Positions 9,982 to 22,215 of a DNA stretch of 64,000 nt are shown piece after piece. Every line of letters starts with the position of its first letter. Within the stretch, counting starts at the first letter, position 1. This DNA comes from Budorcas taxicolor (taxonomy: Eukaryota > Chordata > Mammalia > Artiodactyla > Bovidae), in NCBI RefSeq assembly GCF_023091745.1, contig NW_026291756.1:124001-188000 (forward strand), in the 5' to 3' direction. The position numbers were made by a program, and so were the translations under genes. The notes under the pieces are model-generated. The model saw nothing but the letters and a program-made list of their open reading frames with translations, was not told the origin of the DNA and ran no database searches.

Positions 9982-10796
9982 TTGGTGCAAATCAAGAAGT
10001 TCCCCGACCTAGCCGTCTCCACTCGAGAGGTTCACGAGGGTCCAGCCCACATCCAGAGGAGCCCCGTTTTCGCCTCGTAACTCGAGATGAGGGATCCTTT
10101 CCCTGCTTCGTCGGGAAAGAGTTCCCGGCGTTCCCGTCGCATCTCAAGCGGAGGCCCTCTCAACAGGAATGGCGAGAGGAACTCCAGGATCGTGCCACCA
10201 TTCCAAGAGTCCCCCAGATGTCTCAGTCCATTCCAGAGGAACCTCTTTTCCCTTCACCGGCTCGCCTTTCACGCCGAGGATCGACTCACACCAAGGTGGC
10301 ACGTGGCACAGCCCTGTGGGAAAGCCTCGTGGGAAAGCCTCGAGGGACAGCCTCGAGGGAAAGCCACAGATCCCTTGATCCACGTGACAGGAAGCGTGAC
10401 ACTACTGCTGCAGCTCGGGAGGAAAGCGCACGTGCATGCCCCCACTCGAGACGAGGCCTGACTCCCCTGGGGAGACTCAGAAGCACCCCAAGATCCATGG
10501 CAACACTGGAGAGGAATCCTCAGGTTCCGGCCCCGACTCCACACAAGGACTGAGGCCCCGGCATGGACGGGAGAGGAATCCCGAGAGGTCCCCTAGCAAC
10601 TCGCATGGGGACTGGCCTTTCCTGAGGCCACCAGAGCGGGTCCCTGAGGTCCCCGTCGTAACTCGAGAAGACCTGCCGCAACTCGAGAAAATCCAGGAGG
10701 TTCTCCCCTCCAGGCGAGATGAGGCCCATTTCCGCTGAGGCGTCTCGAGGCTGATCACACCTCACCTCTGGAACTTCGAAAGGCTCCTTCACACCC
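9982..10796 (+). repeat. Monomer M13, type B, 815 bp
   Basis: Type B deletion with gggtccagccc (shared with M6), cgtaactcgag, ctcgcctttc and an aaaggctcc end that continues in M14. Confidence 0.9.
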
Positions 10797-11612
10797 TTGG
10801 TGCAAATCAAGAAGTTCCCCGACATACCCGTCTCCACTCGAGAGGAATCACGAGGGTCCCGCCCACATCCAGAGGAGCCCCGTTTCCGCCTCGTAGCTCG
10901 AGATGAGGGATCCTTTCCCTGCTTCGTCGGGAAAGAGTTCCCGGCGTTCCCGTCGCATCTCAAGAGGAGACCCTCTCAACAGGAACGGCGAGAGGAACTT
11001 CAGGGTCGTGCCACCATTCCAAGAGTCCCCCAGATGTCTCAGTCCATTCCAGAGGAACCTCTTTTCCCTTCACCGGCTCGTCTTTCACGCCGAGGATCGA
11101 CTCACACCAAGGTGGCACGTGGCACAGCCCTGTGGGAAAGCCTCGTGGGAAAGCCTCGAGGGACAGCCTCGAGGGAAAGCCACAGATCCCTTGATCCACG
11201 TGACAGGAAGCGTGACACTACTGCTGCAGCTCGGGAGGAAAGCGCACGTGCATGCCCCCACACGAGACGAGGCCTGACTCCCCTGGGGAGACTCAGAAGC
11301 ACCCCAAGATCCATGGCAAAAATGGAGAGGAATCCTTAGGATCCGGCTCCGACTCCACACAAGGACTGAGGCCCCGGCATGGACGGGAGAGGAATCCGGA
11401 GAGGTCCCCTAGCAACTCGCATGGGGACTGGCCTTTCCTGAGGCCACCAGAGCGGGTCCCTGAGGTCGCCGTCGTAACTTGAGAAGACCTGCCGCAACTC
11501 GAGAAAATCCAGGAGGTTCTCCCCTCCAAACGAGATGAGGCCCATTTCCGCTGAGGCGTCTCGAGGCTGATCACACCTCACCTCTGGAACTTCGAAAGGC
11601 TCCTTCACACCC
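10797..11612 (+). repeat. Monomer M14, type D with K-tail, 816 bp
   Basis: Nearly M8 again, 4,895 bases downstream: gagaccctc, gcaaaaatgg, ccttaggatcc, aacttgag, ccaaacg. Differs by gaacttcagg, an intact aactcgcatgg and the aaaggctcc end. Confidence 0.9.
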
Positions 11613-12428
11613 TTGGTGCAAATCAAGAAGTTCCCCGACATACCCGTCTCCACTCGAGAGCAATCACGAGGGTCCCGCCCACATCCAGAGGAGCCCCGTT
11701 TCCGCCTCGTAGCTCGAGATGAGGGATCCTTTCCCTGCATCGTCGGGAAAGAGTTCCCGGCGTTCCCGTCGCATCTCAAGAGGAGGCCCTCTCAACAGGA
11801 ACGGCGAGAGGAACTCCAGGGTCGTGCCACCATTCCAAGAGTCCCCCAGATGTCTCAGTCCATTCCAGAGGAACCTCTTTTCCCTTCACCGGCTCGTCTT
11901 TCACGCCGAGGATCGACTCACACCAAGGTGGCACGTGGCACAGCCCTGTGGGAAAGCCTCGTGGGAAAGCCTCGAGGGACAGCCTCGAGGGAAAGCCACA
12001 GATCCCTTGATCCACGTGACAGGAAGCGTGACACTGCTGCTGCAGCTCGGGAGGAAAGCGCACGTGCATGCCCCCACTCGAGACGAGGCCTTACTCCCCT
12101 GGGGAGACTCAGAAGCACCCCAAGATCCATGGCAACACTGGAGAGGAATCCTCAGGTTCCGGCCCCGACTCCACACAAGGACTGAGGCCCCGGCATGGAC
12201 GGGAGAGGAATCCCGAGAGGTCCCCTAGCAACTCGCATGGGGACTGGCCTTTCCTGAGGCCACCAGAGCGGGTCCCTGAGGTCCCCGTCGTAACTCGAGA
12301 AGACCTGCCGCAACTCGAGAAAATCCAGGAGGTTCTCCCCTCCAGGCGAGATGAGGCCCATTTCCGCTGAGGTGTCACGAGGCTGATCACACCTCACCTC
12401 TGGAACTTCGAAAGGGTCCTTCACACCC
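11613..12428 (+). repeat. Monomer M15, type C, 816 bp
   Basis: gagcaatcac head, but tgcatcg as in type A, then gaggccctctcaac, cactgctgctg, gaggccttac and T-tail. Another head/tail mosaic. Confidence 0.9.
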
Positions 12429-13244
12429 TTGGTGCAAATCAAGAAGTTCCCCGACCTAGCCGTCTCCACTCGAGAGGAATCACGAGGGTCCCGCCCACAT
12501 CCAGAGGAGCCCCGTTTCCGCCTCGTAGCTCTAGATGAGGGATCCTTTCCCTGCATCGTCGGGAAAGAGTTCCCGGCGTTCCCGTCGCATCTCAAGAGGA
12601 GGCCCTCTCAACAGGAACGGCGAGAGGAACTCCAGGGTCGTGCCACCATTCCAAGAGTCCCCCAGATGTCTCAGTCCATTCCAGAGGAACCTCTTTTCCC
12701 TTCACCGGCTCGTCTTTCACGCCGAGGATCGACTCACACCAAGGTGGCACGTGGCACAGCCCTGTGGGAAAGCCTCGTGGGAAAGCCTCGAGGGACAGCC
12801 TCGAGGGAAAGCCACAGATCCCTTGATCCACGTGACAGGAAGCGTGACACTACTGCTGCAGCTCGGGAGGAAAGCGCACGTGTATGCCCCCATTCGAGAC
12901 GAGGCCTTACTCCCCTGGGGAGACTCAGAAGCACCCCAAGATCCATGGCAACACTGGAGAGGAATCCTCAGGTTCCGGCCCCGACTCCACACAAGGACTG
13001 AGGCCCCGGCATGGACGGGAGAGGAATCCCGAGAGGTCCCCTAGCAACTCGCATGGGGACTGGCCTTTCCTGAGGCCACCAGAGCGGGTCCCTGAGGTCC
13101 CCGTCGTAACTCGAGAAGACCTGCCGCAACTCGAGAAAATCCAGGAGGTTCTCCCCTCCAGGCGAGATGAGGCCCATTTCCGCTGAGGTGTCACGAGGCT
13201 GATCACACCTCACCTCTGGAACTTCGAAAGGCTCCTTCACACCC
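12429..13244 (+). repeat. Monomer M16, type A head with D tail, 816 bp
   Basis: A head (acctagccg, CTCTAG, tgcatcg) switches at ctctcaac to a 3' half matching M11 (gtgtatgcc, cattcgag, gaggccttac, T-tail). Ends aaaggctcc. Confidence 0.9.
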
Positions 13245-14060
13245 TTGGTGCAAATCAAGAAGTTCCCCGACCTAGCCGTCTCCACTCGAGAGGAATCACG
13301 AGGGTCCCGCCCACATCCAGAGGAGCCCCGTTTCCGCCTCGTAGCTCTAGATGAGGGATCCTTTCCCTGCATCGTCGGGAAAGAGTTCCCGGCGTTACCG
13401 TCGCATCTCCAGAGGAGGCCCTCTCTACAGGAACGGCGAGAGGAACTCCAGGGTCGTGCCACCATTCCAAGAGTCCCCCAGATGTCTCAGTCCATTCCAG
13501 AGGAACCTCTTTTCCAATCACCGGCTCGTCTTTCACGCCGAGGATCGACTCACACCAAGGTGGCATGTGGCACAGCCCTGTGGGAAAGCCTCGTGGGAAA
13601 ACCTCGAGGGACAGCCTCGAGGGAAAGTCACAGATCCCTTGATCCACGTGACAGGAAGCGTGACACTACTGCTGCAGCTCGGGAGGAAAGCGCACGTGCA
13701 TGCCCCCACTCGAGACGAGGCCTGACTCCCCTGGGGAGACTCAGAAGCACCCCAAGATCCATGGCAACACTGGAGAGGAATCCTCAGGTTCCGGCCCCGA
13801 CTCCACACAAGGACTGAGGCCCCGGCATGGACGGGAGAGGAATCCCGAGAGGTCCCCTAGCAACTCGCATGGGGACTGGCCTTTCCTGAGGCCACCAGAG
13901 CGGGTCCCTGAGGTCCCCGTCGTAACTCGAAAAGACCTGCCGCAACGGGAGAAAATCCAGGAGGTTCTCCCCTCCAGGCGAGATGAGGCCCATTTCCGCT
14001 GAGGCGTCTCGAGGCTGATCACACCTCACCTCTGGAACTTCGAAAGGGTCCTTCACACCC
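13245..14060 (+). repeat. Monomer M17, type A, 816 bp
   Basis: A head with private gttaccgtcg, catctccag and ttccaatcac, and a CACGTG lost as ggcatgtgg. Has actcgaaaag and gcaacgggag, but ccaccagagcgg instead of the M1-type ccaccatagcgg. Confidence 0.9.
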
Positions 14061-14876
14061 TTGGTGCAAATCAAGAAGTTCCCCGACATACCCGTCTCCA
14101 CTCGAGAGGAATCACGAGGGTCCCGCCCACATCCAGAGGAGCCCCGTTTCCGCCTCGTAGCTCGAGATGAGGGATCCTTTCCCTGCTTCGTCGGGAAAGA
14201 GTTCCGGGCGTTCCCGTCGCATCTCAAGAGGAGGCCCTCTCAACAGGAACGGCTAGAGGAACTCCAGGGTCGTGCCACCATTCCAAGAGTCCCCCAGATG
14301 TCTCAGTCCATTCCAGAGGAACCTCTTTTCCCTTCACCGGCTCGTCTTTCACGCCGAGGATCGACTCACACCAAGGTGGCACGTGGCACAGCCCTGTGGG
14401 AAAGCCTCGTGGGAAAGCCTCGAGGGACAGCCTCGAGGGAAAGCCACAGATCCCTTGATCCACGTGACAGGAAGCGTGACACTACTGCTGCAGCTCGGGA
14501 GGAAAGCGCACGTGCATGCCCCCACTCGAGACGAGGCCTGACTCCCCTGGGGAGACTCAGAAGCACCCCAAGATCCATGGCAACACTGGAGAGGAATCCT
14601 CAGGTTCCGGCCCCGACTCCACACAAGGACTGAGGCCCCGGCATGGACGGGAGAGGAATCCCGAGAGGTCCCCTAGCAACTCGCATGGGGACTGGCCTTT
14701 CCTGAGGCCACCAGAGCGGGTCCCTGAGGTCCCCGTCGTAACTCGAGAAGACCTGCCGCAACTCGAGAAAATCCAGGAGGTTCTCCCCTCCCGGCGAGAT
14801 GAGGCCCATTTCCGCTGAGGCGTCTCAAGGCTGATCACACCTCACCTCTGGAACTTCGAAAGGGTCCTTCACACCC
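14061..14876 (+). repeat. Monomer M18, type D, 816 bp
   Basis: ttccgggcg and ggctagag are shared with M40, 17.9 kb away. The end (cccggcg, gcgtctcaagg) is shared with M20 and M22, so the 1,631-bp duplication unit begins to be visible here. Confidence 0.9.
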
Positions 14877-15691
14877 TTTGTGCAAATCAAGAAGTTCCCC
14901 GACCTAGCCGTCTCCACTCGAGAGGTTCACGAGGGTCCCGCCCACATCCAGAGGAGCCCCGTTTTCGCCTCGTAGCTCGAGATGAGGGATCCTTTCCCTG
15001 CTTCGTCGGGAAAGAGTTCCCGGCGTTCCCGTCGCATCTCAAGCGGAGGCCCTCTCAACAGGAATGGCGAGAGGAACTCCAGGATCGTGCCACCATTCCA
15101 AGAGTCCCCCAGATGTCTCAGTCCATTCCAGAGGAACCTCTTTTCCCTTCACCGGCTCGTCTTTCACGCCGAGGATCGACTCACACCAATGTGGCACGTG
15201 GCACAGCCCTGTGGGAAAGCCTCGTGGGAAAGCCTCGAGGGACAGCCTCGAGGGAAAGCCACAGATCCCTTGATCCACGTGACAGGAAGCGTGACACTAC
15301 TGCTGCAGCTCGGGAGGAAAGCGCATGTGCATGCCCCCACTCGAGACGAGGCCTGACTCCCCTGGGGAGACTCAGAAGCACCCCAAGATCCATGGCAACA
15401 CTGGAGAGGAATCCTCAGGTTCCGGCCCCGACTCCACACAAGGACTGAGGCCCCGGCATGGACGGGAGAGGAATCCCGAGAGGTCCCCTAGCAACTCGCA
15501 TGGGGACTGGCCTTTCCTGAGGCCACCAGAGCGGGTCCCTGAGGTCCCCGTCGTAACTCGAGAAGACCTGCCGCAACTCGAGAAAATCCAGGAGGTTCTC
15601 CCCTCCAGGCGAGATGAGGCCCATTTCCGCTGAGGCGTCTCGAGGCTGATCACACCTCACCTCTGGAACTTCGAAAGGGTCCTTCACACCC
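14877..15691 (+). repeat. Monomer M19, type B, 815 bp (first half of a duplicated dimer)
   Basis: Starts tttgtgc. Type B set plus accaatgtgg and gcgcatgtgcatg (third CACGTG lost). I find no difference from M21, 1,631 bases on. Confidence 0.9.
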
Positions 15692-16507
15692 TTGGTGCAA
15701 ATCAAGAAGTTCCCCGACATACCCGTCTCCACTCGAGAGCAATCACGAGGGTCCCGCCCACATCCAGAGGAGCCCCGTTTCCGCCTCGTAGCTCGAGATG
15801 AGGGATCCTTTCCCTGCTTCGTCGGGAAAGAGTTCCCGGCATTCCCGTCGCATCTCAAGAGGAGACCCTCTCAACAGGAACGGCGAGAGGAACTCCAGGG
15901 TCGTGCCACCATTCCAAGAGTCCCCCAGATGTCTCAGTCCATTCCAGAGGAACCTCTTTTCCCTTCACCGGCTCGTCTTTCACGCCGAGGATCGACTCAC
16001 ACCAAGGTGGCACGTGGCACAGCCCTGTGGGAAAGCCTCGTGGGAAAGCCTCGAGGGACAGCCTCGAGGGAAAGCCACAGATCCCTTGATCCACGTGACA
16101 GGAAGCGTGACACTACTGCTGCAGCTCGGGAGGAAAGCGCACGTGCATGCCCCCACTCGAGACGAGGCCTGACTCCCCTGGGGAGACTCAGAAGCACCCC
16201 AAGATCCATGGCAACACTGGAGAGGAATCCTCAGGTTCCGGCCCCGACTCCACACAAGGACTGAGGCCCCGGCATGGACGGGAGAGGAATCCCGAGAGGT
16301 CCCCTAGCAACTCGCATGGGGACTGGCCTTTCCTGAGGCCACCAGAGCGGGTCCCTGAGGTCCCCGTCGTAACTCGAGAAGACCTGCCGCAACTCGAGAA
16401 AATCCAGGAGGTTCTCCCCTCCCGGCGAGATGAGGCCCATTTCCGCTGAGGCGTCTCAAGGCTGATCACACCTCACCTCTGGAACTTCGAAAGGGTCCTT
16501 CACACCC
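15692..16507 (+). repeat. Monomer M20, type C, 816 bp
   Basis: gagcaatcac, cggcattccc, gagaccctc, cccggcg and gcgtctcaagg. Differs from M22 only at the base that reads atacccg here and atacacg there, as far as I can see. Confidence 0.9.
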
Positions 16508-17322
16508 TTTGTGCAAATCAAGAAGTTCCCCGACCTAGCCGTCTCCACTCGAGAGGTTCACGAGGGTCCCGCCCACATCCAGAGGAGCCCCGTTTTCGCC
16601 TCGTAGCTCGAGATGAGGGATCCTTTCCCTGCTTCGTCGGGAAAGAGTTCCCGGCGTTCCCGTCGCATCTCAAGCGGAGGCCCTCTCAACAGGAATGGCG
16701 AGAGGAACTCCAGGATCGTGCCACCATTCCAAGAGTCCCCCAGATGTCTCAGTCCATTCCAGAGGAACCTCTTTTCCCTTCACCGGCTCGTCTTTCACGC
16801 CGAGGATCGACTCACACCAATGTGGCACGTGGCACAGCCCTGTGGGAAAGCCTCGTGGGAAAGCCTCGAGGGACAGCCTCGAGGGAAAGCCACAGATCCC
16901 TTGATCCACGTGACAGGAAGCGTGACACTACTGCTGCAGCTCGGGAGGAAAGCGCATGTGCATGCCCCCACTCGAGACGAGGCCTGACTCCCCTGGGGAG
17001 ACTCAGAAGCACCCCAAGATCCATGGCAACACTGGAGAGGAATCCTCAGGTTCCGGCCCCGACTCCACACAAGGACTGAGGCCCCGGCATGGACGGGAGA
17101 GGAATCCCGAGAGGTCCCCTAGCAACTCGCATGGGGACTGGCCTTTCCTGAGGCCACCAGAGCGGGTCCCTGAGGTCCCCGTCGTAACTCGAGAAGACCT
17201 GCCGCAACTCGAGAAAATCCAGGAGGTTCTCCCCTCCAGGCGAGATGAGGCCCATTTCCGCTGAGGCGTCTCGAGGCTGATCACACCTCACCTCTGGAAC
17301 TTCGAAAGGGTCCTTCACACCC
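16508..17322 (+). repeat. Monomer M21, type B, 815 bp (second dimer copy)
   Basis: Repeats M19, including the lost CACGTG (gcgcatgtgcatg). Confidence 0.9.
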
Positions 17323-18138
17323 TTGGTGCAAATCAAGAAGTTCCCCGACATACACGTCTCCACTCGAGAGCAATCACGAGGGTCCCGCCCACATCCAGAG
17401 GAGCCCCGTTTCCGCCTCGTAGCTCGAGATGAGGGATCCTTTCCCTGCTTCGTCGGGAAAGAGTTCCCGGCATTCCCGTCGCATCTCAAGAGGAGACCCT
17501 CTCAACAGGAACGGCGAGAGGAACTCCAGGGTCGTGCCACCATTCCAAGAGTCCCCCAGATGTCTCAGTCCATTCCAGAGGAACCTCTTTTCCCTTCACC
17601 GGCTCGTCTTTCACGCCGAGGATCGACTCACACCAAGGTGGCACGTGGCACAGCCCTGTGGGAAAGCCTCGTGGGAAAGCCTCGAGGGACAGCCTCGAGG
17701 GAAAGCCACAGATCCCTTGATCCACGTGACAGGAAGCGTGACACTACTGCTGCAGCTCGGGAGGAAAGCGCACGTGCATGCCCCCACTCGAGACGAGGCC
17801 TGACTCCCCTGGGGAGACTCAGAAGCACCCCAAGATCCATGGCAACACTGGAGAGGAATCCTCAGGTTCCGGCCCCGACTCCACACAAGGACTGAGGCCC
17901 CGGCATGGACGGGAGAGGAATCCCGAGAGGTCCCCTAGCAACTCGCATGGGGACTGGCCTTTCCTGAGGCCACCAGAGCGGGTCCCTGAGGTCCCCGTCG
18001 TAACTCGAGAAGACCTGCCGCAACTCGAGAAAATCCAGGAGGTTCTCCCCTCCCGGCGAGATGAGGCCCATTTCCGCTGAGGCGTCTCAAGGCTGATCAC
18101 ACCTCACCTCTGGAACTTCGAAAGGGTCCTTCACACCC
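17323..18138 (+). repeat. Monomer M22, type C, 816 bp (second dimer copy)
   Basis: Repeats M20 with one private change, atacacg. Keeps cggcattccc, cccggcg and gcgtctcaagg. Confidence 0.9.
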
Positions 18139-18953
18139 TTTGTGCAAATCAAGAAGTTCCCCGACCTAGCCGTCTCCACTCGAGAGGTTCACGAGGGTCC
18201 CGCCCACATCCAGAGGAGCCCCGTTTTCGCCTCGTAGCTCGAGATGAGGGATCCTTTCCCTGCTTCGTCGGGAAAGAGTTCCCGGCGTTCCCGTCGCATC
18301 TCAAGAGGAGGCCCTCTCAACAGGAATGGCGAGAGGAACTCCAGGATCGTGCCACCATTCCAAGAGTCCCCCAGATGTCTCAGTCCATTCCAGAGGAACC
18401 TCTTTTCCCTTCACCGGCTCGTCTTTCACGCCGAGGATCGACTCACACCAATGTGGCACGTGGCACAGCCCTGTGGGAAAGCCTCGTGGGAAAGCCTCGA
18501 GGGACAGCCTCGAGGGAAAGCCACAGATCCCTTGATCCACGTGACAGGAAGCGTGACACTACTGCTGCAGCTCGGGAGGAAAGCGCACGTGCATGCCCCC
18601 ACTCGAGACGAGGCCTGACTCCCCTGGGGAGACTCAGAAGCACCCCAAGATCCATGGCAACACTGGAGAGGAATCCTCAGGTTCCGGCCCCGACTCCACA
18701 CAAGGACTGAGGCCCCGGCATGGACGGGAGAGGAATCCCGAGAGGTCCCCTAGCAACTCGCATGGGGACTGGCCTTTCCTGAGGCCACCATAGCGGGTCC
18801 CTGAGGTCCCCGTCGTAACTCGAGAAGACCTGCCGCAACTCGAGAAAATCCAGGAGGTTCTCCCCTCCAGGCGAGATGAGGCCCATTTCCGCTGAGGCGT
18901 CTCGAGGCTGATCACACCTCACCTCTGGAACTTCGAAAGGGTCCTTCACACCC
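18139..18953 (+). repeat. Monomer M23, type B, 815 bp
   Basis: Starts like M19/M21 but has caagagg and an intact gcgcacgtg, and ends with ccaccatagcgg. The dimer copies therefore stop being identical inside this unit. Confidence 0.9.
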
Positions 18954-19769
18954 TTGGTGCAAATCAAGAAGTTCCCCGACATACCCGTCTCCACTCGAGA
19001 GCAATCACGAGGGTCCCGCCCACATCCAGAGGATCCCCGTTTCCGCCTCGTAGCTCGAGATGAGGGATCCTTTCCCTGCTTCGTCGGGAAAGAGTTCCCG
19101 GCGTTCCCGTCGCATCTCAAGAGGAGACCCTCTCAACAGGAACGGCGAGAGGAACTCCAGGGTCGTGCCACCATTCCAAGAGTCCCCCAGATGTCTCAGT
19201 CCATTCCAGAGGAAACTCTTTTCCCTTCACCGGCTCGTCTTTCACGCCGAGGATCGACTCACACCAAGGTGGCACGTGGCACAGCCCTGTGGGAAAGCCT
19301 CGTGGGAAAGCCTCGAGGGACAGCCTCGAGGGAAAGCCACAGATCCCTTGATCCACGTGACAGGAAGCGTGACACTACTGCTGCAGCTCGGGAGGAAAGC
19401 GCACGTGCATGCCCCCACTCGAGACGAGGCCTGACTGCCCTGGGGAGACTCAGAAGCACCCCAAGATCCATGGCAACACTGGAGAGGAATCCTCAGGTTC
19501 CGGCCCCGACTCCACACAAGGACTGAGGCCCCGGCATGGACGGGAGAGGAATCCCGAGAGGTCCCCTAGCAACTCGCATGGGGACTGGCCTTTCCTGAGG
19601 CCACCAGAGCGGGTCCCTGAGGTCCCCGTCGTAACTCGAGAAGACCTGCCGCAACTCGAGAAAATCCAGGAGGTTCTCCCCTCCAGGCGAGATGAGGCCC
19701 ATTTCCGCTGAGGCGTCTCGAGGCTGATCACACCTCACCTCTGGAACTTCGAAAGGGTCCTTCACAGCC
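18954..19769 (+). repeat. Monomer M24, type C, 816 bp
   Basis: gagcaatcac and gagaccctc, with gaggatccccg (an extra GGATCC), gaggaaactc and gactgccc. Ends ttcacagcc, a mark shared only with M29. Confidence 0.9.
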
Positions 19770-20585
19770 TTGGTGCAAATCAAGAAGTTCCCCGACCTAG
19801 CCGTCTCCACTCGAGAGGAATCACGAGGGTCCCGCCCACATCCAGAGGAGCCCCGTTTCCGCCTCGTAGCACTAGATGAGGGATCCTTTCCCTGCATCGT
19901 CGGGAAAGAGTTCCCGGCGTTCCTGTCGCATCTCAAGAGGAGGCCCTCTCTACAGGAACGGCGAGAGGAACTCCAGGGTCGTGCCACCATTCCAAGAGTC
20001 CCCCAGATGTCTCAGTCCATTCCAGAGGAACCTCTTTTCCCTTCACCGGCTCGTCTTTCACGCCGAGGATCGACTCACACCAAGGTGGCACGTGGCACAG
20101 CCCTGTGGGAAAGCCTCGTGGGAAAGCCTCGAGGGACAGCCTCGAGGGAAAGCCACAGATCCCTTGATCCACGTGACAGGAAGCGTGACACTACTGCTGC
20201 AGCTCGGGAGGAAAGCGCACGTGCATGCCCCCACTCGAGACGAGGCCTGACTCCCCTGGGGAGACTCAGAAGCACCCCAAGATCCATGGCAACACTGGAG
20301 AGGAATCCTCAGGTTCCGGCCCCGACTCCACACAAGGACTGAGGCCCCGGCATGGACGGGAGAGGAATCCCGAGAGGTCCCCTAGCAACTCGCATGGGGA
20401 CTGGCCTTTCCTGAGGCCACCAGAGCGGGTCCCTGAGGTCCCCGTCGTAACTCGAGAAGACCTGCCGCAACTCGAGAAAATCCAGGAGGTTCTCCCCTCC
20501 AGGCGAGATGAGGCCCATTTCCGCTGAGGCGTCTCGAGGCTGATCACACCTCACCTCTGGAACTTCGAAAGGGTCCTTCACACCC
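19770..20585 (+). repeat. Monomer M25, type A, 816 bp
   Basis: gtagcactag instead of CTCTAG, shared only with M30, 4,078 bases on. Private ttcctgtcg within this block (also in M47). Confidence 0.9.
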
Positions 20586-21400
20586 TTTGTGCAAATCAAG
20601 AAGATCCCCGACCTAGCCGTCTCCACTCGAGAGGTTCACGAGGGTCCCGCCCACATCCAGAGGAGCCCCGTTTTCGCCTCGTAGCTCGAGATGAGGGATC
20701 CTTTCCCTGCTTCGTCGGGAAAGAGTTCCCGGCGTTCGCGTCGCATCTCAAGGGGAGGCCCTCTCAACAGGAATGGCGAGAGGAACTCCAGGATCGTGCC
20801 ACCATTCCAAGAGTCCCCCAGATGTCTCAGTCCATTCCAGAGGAAACTCTTTTCCCTTCACCGGCTCGTCTTTCACGCCGAGGATCGACTCACACCAAGG
20901 TGGCACGTGGCACAGCCCTGTGGGAAAGCCTCGTGGGAAAGCCTCGAGGGACAGCCTCGAGGGAAAGCCACAGATCCCTTGATCCACGTGACAGGAAGCG
21001 TGACACTACTGCTGCAGCTCGGGAGGAAAGCGCACGTGCATGCCCCCACTCGAGACGAGGCCTGACTCCCCTGGGGAGACTCAGAAGCACCCCAAGATCC
21101 ATGGCAACACTGGAGAGGAATCCTCAGGTTCCGGCCCCGACTCCACACAAGGACTGAGGCCCCGGCATGGACGGGAGAGGAATCCCGAGAGGTCCCCTAG
21201 CAACTCGCATGGGGACTGGCCTTTCCTGAGGCCACCAGAGCGGGTCCCTGAGGTCCCCGTCGTAACTCGAGAAGACCTGCCGCAACTCGAGAAAATCCAG
21301 GAGGTTCTCCCCTCCAGGCGAGATGAGGCCCATTTCCGCTGAGGCGTCTCGAGGCTGATCACACCTCACCTCTGGAACTTCGAAAGGGTCCTTCACACCC
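20586..21400 (+). repeat. Monomer M26, type B', 815 bp
   Basis: B' subtype: gaagatccccg, gttcgcgtcg, caaggggagg and gaggaaactc on a type B background. No difference seen from M27 or M31. Confidence 0.9.
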
Positions 21401-22215
21401 TTTGTGCAAATCAAGAAGATCCCCGACCTAGCCGTCTCCACTCGAGAGGTTCACGAGGGTCCCGCCCACATCCAGAGGAGCCCCGTTTTCGCCTCGTAGC
21501 TCGAGATGAGGGATCCTTTCCCTGCTTCGTCGGGAAAGAGTTCCCGGCGTTCGCGTCGCATCTCAAGGGGAGGCCCTCTCAACAGGAATGGCGAGAGGAA
21601 CTCCAGGATCGTGCCACCATTCCAAGAGTCCCCCAGATGTCTCAGTCCATTCCAGAGGAAACTCTTTTCCCTTCACCGGCTCGTCTTTCACGCCGAGGAT
21701 CGACTCACACCAAGGTGGCACGTGGCACAGCCCTGTGGGAAAGCCTCGTGGGAAAGCCTCGAGGGACAGCCTCGAGGGAAAGCCACAGATCCCTTGATCC
21801 ACGTGACAGGAAGCGTGACACTACTGCTGCAGCTCGGGAGGAAAGCGCACGTGCATGCCCCCACTCGAGACGAGGCCTGACTCCCCTGGGGAGACTCAGA
21901 AGCACCCCAAGATCCATGGCAACACTGGAGAGGAATCCTCAGGTTCCGGCCCCGACTCCACACAAGGACTGAGGCCCCGGCATGGACGGGAGAGGAATCC
22001 CGAGAGGTCCCCTAGCAACTCGCATGGGGACTGGCCTTTCCTGAGGCCACCAGAGCGGGTCCCTGAGGTCCCCGTCGTAACTCGAGAAGACCTGCCGCAA
22101 CTCGAGAAAATCCAGGAGGTTCTCCCCTCCAGGCGAGATGAGGCCCATTTCCGCTGAGGCGTCTCGAGGCTGATCACACCTCACCTCTGGAACTTCGAAA
22201 GGGTCCTTCACACCC
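21401..22215 (+). repeat. Monomer M27, type B', 815 bp (back-to-back copy of M26)
   Basis: I find no base different from M26 in the body of the unit, although most neighbours differ at several sites. This points to a very recent single-unit duplication or an assembly artefact. Confidence 0.9.
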
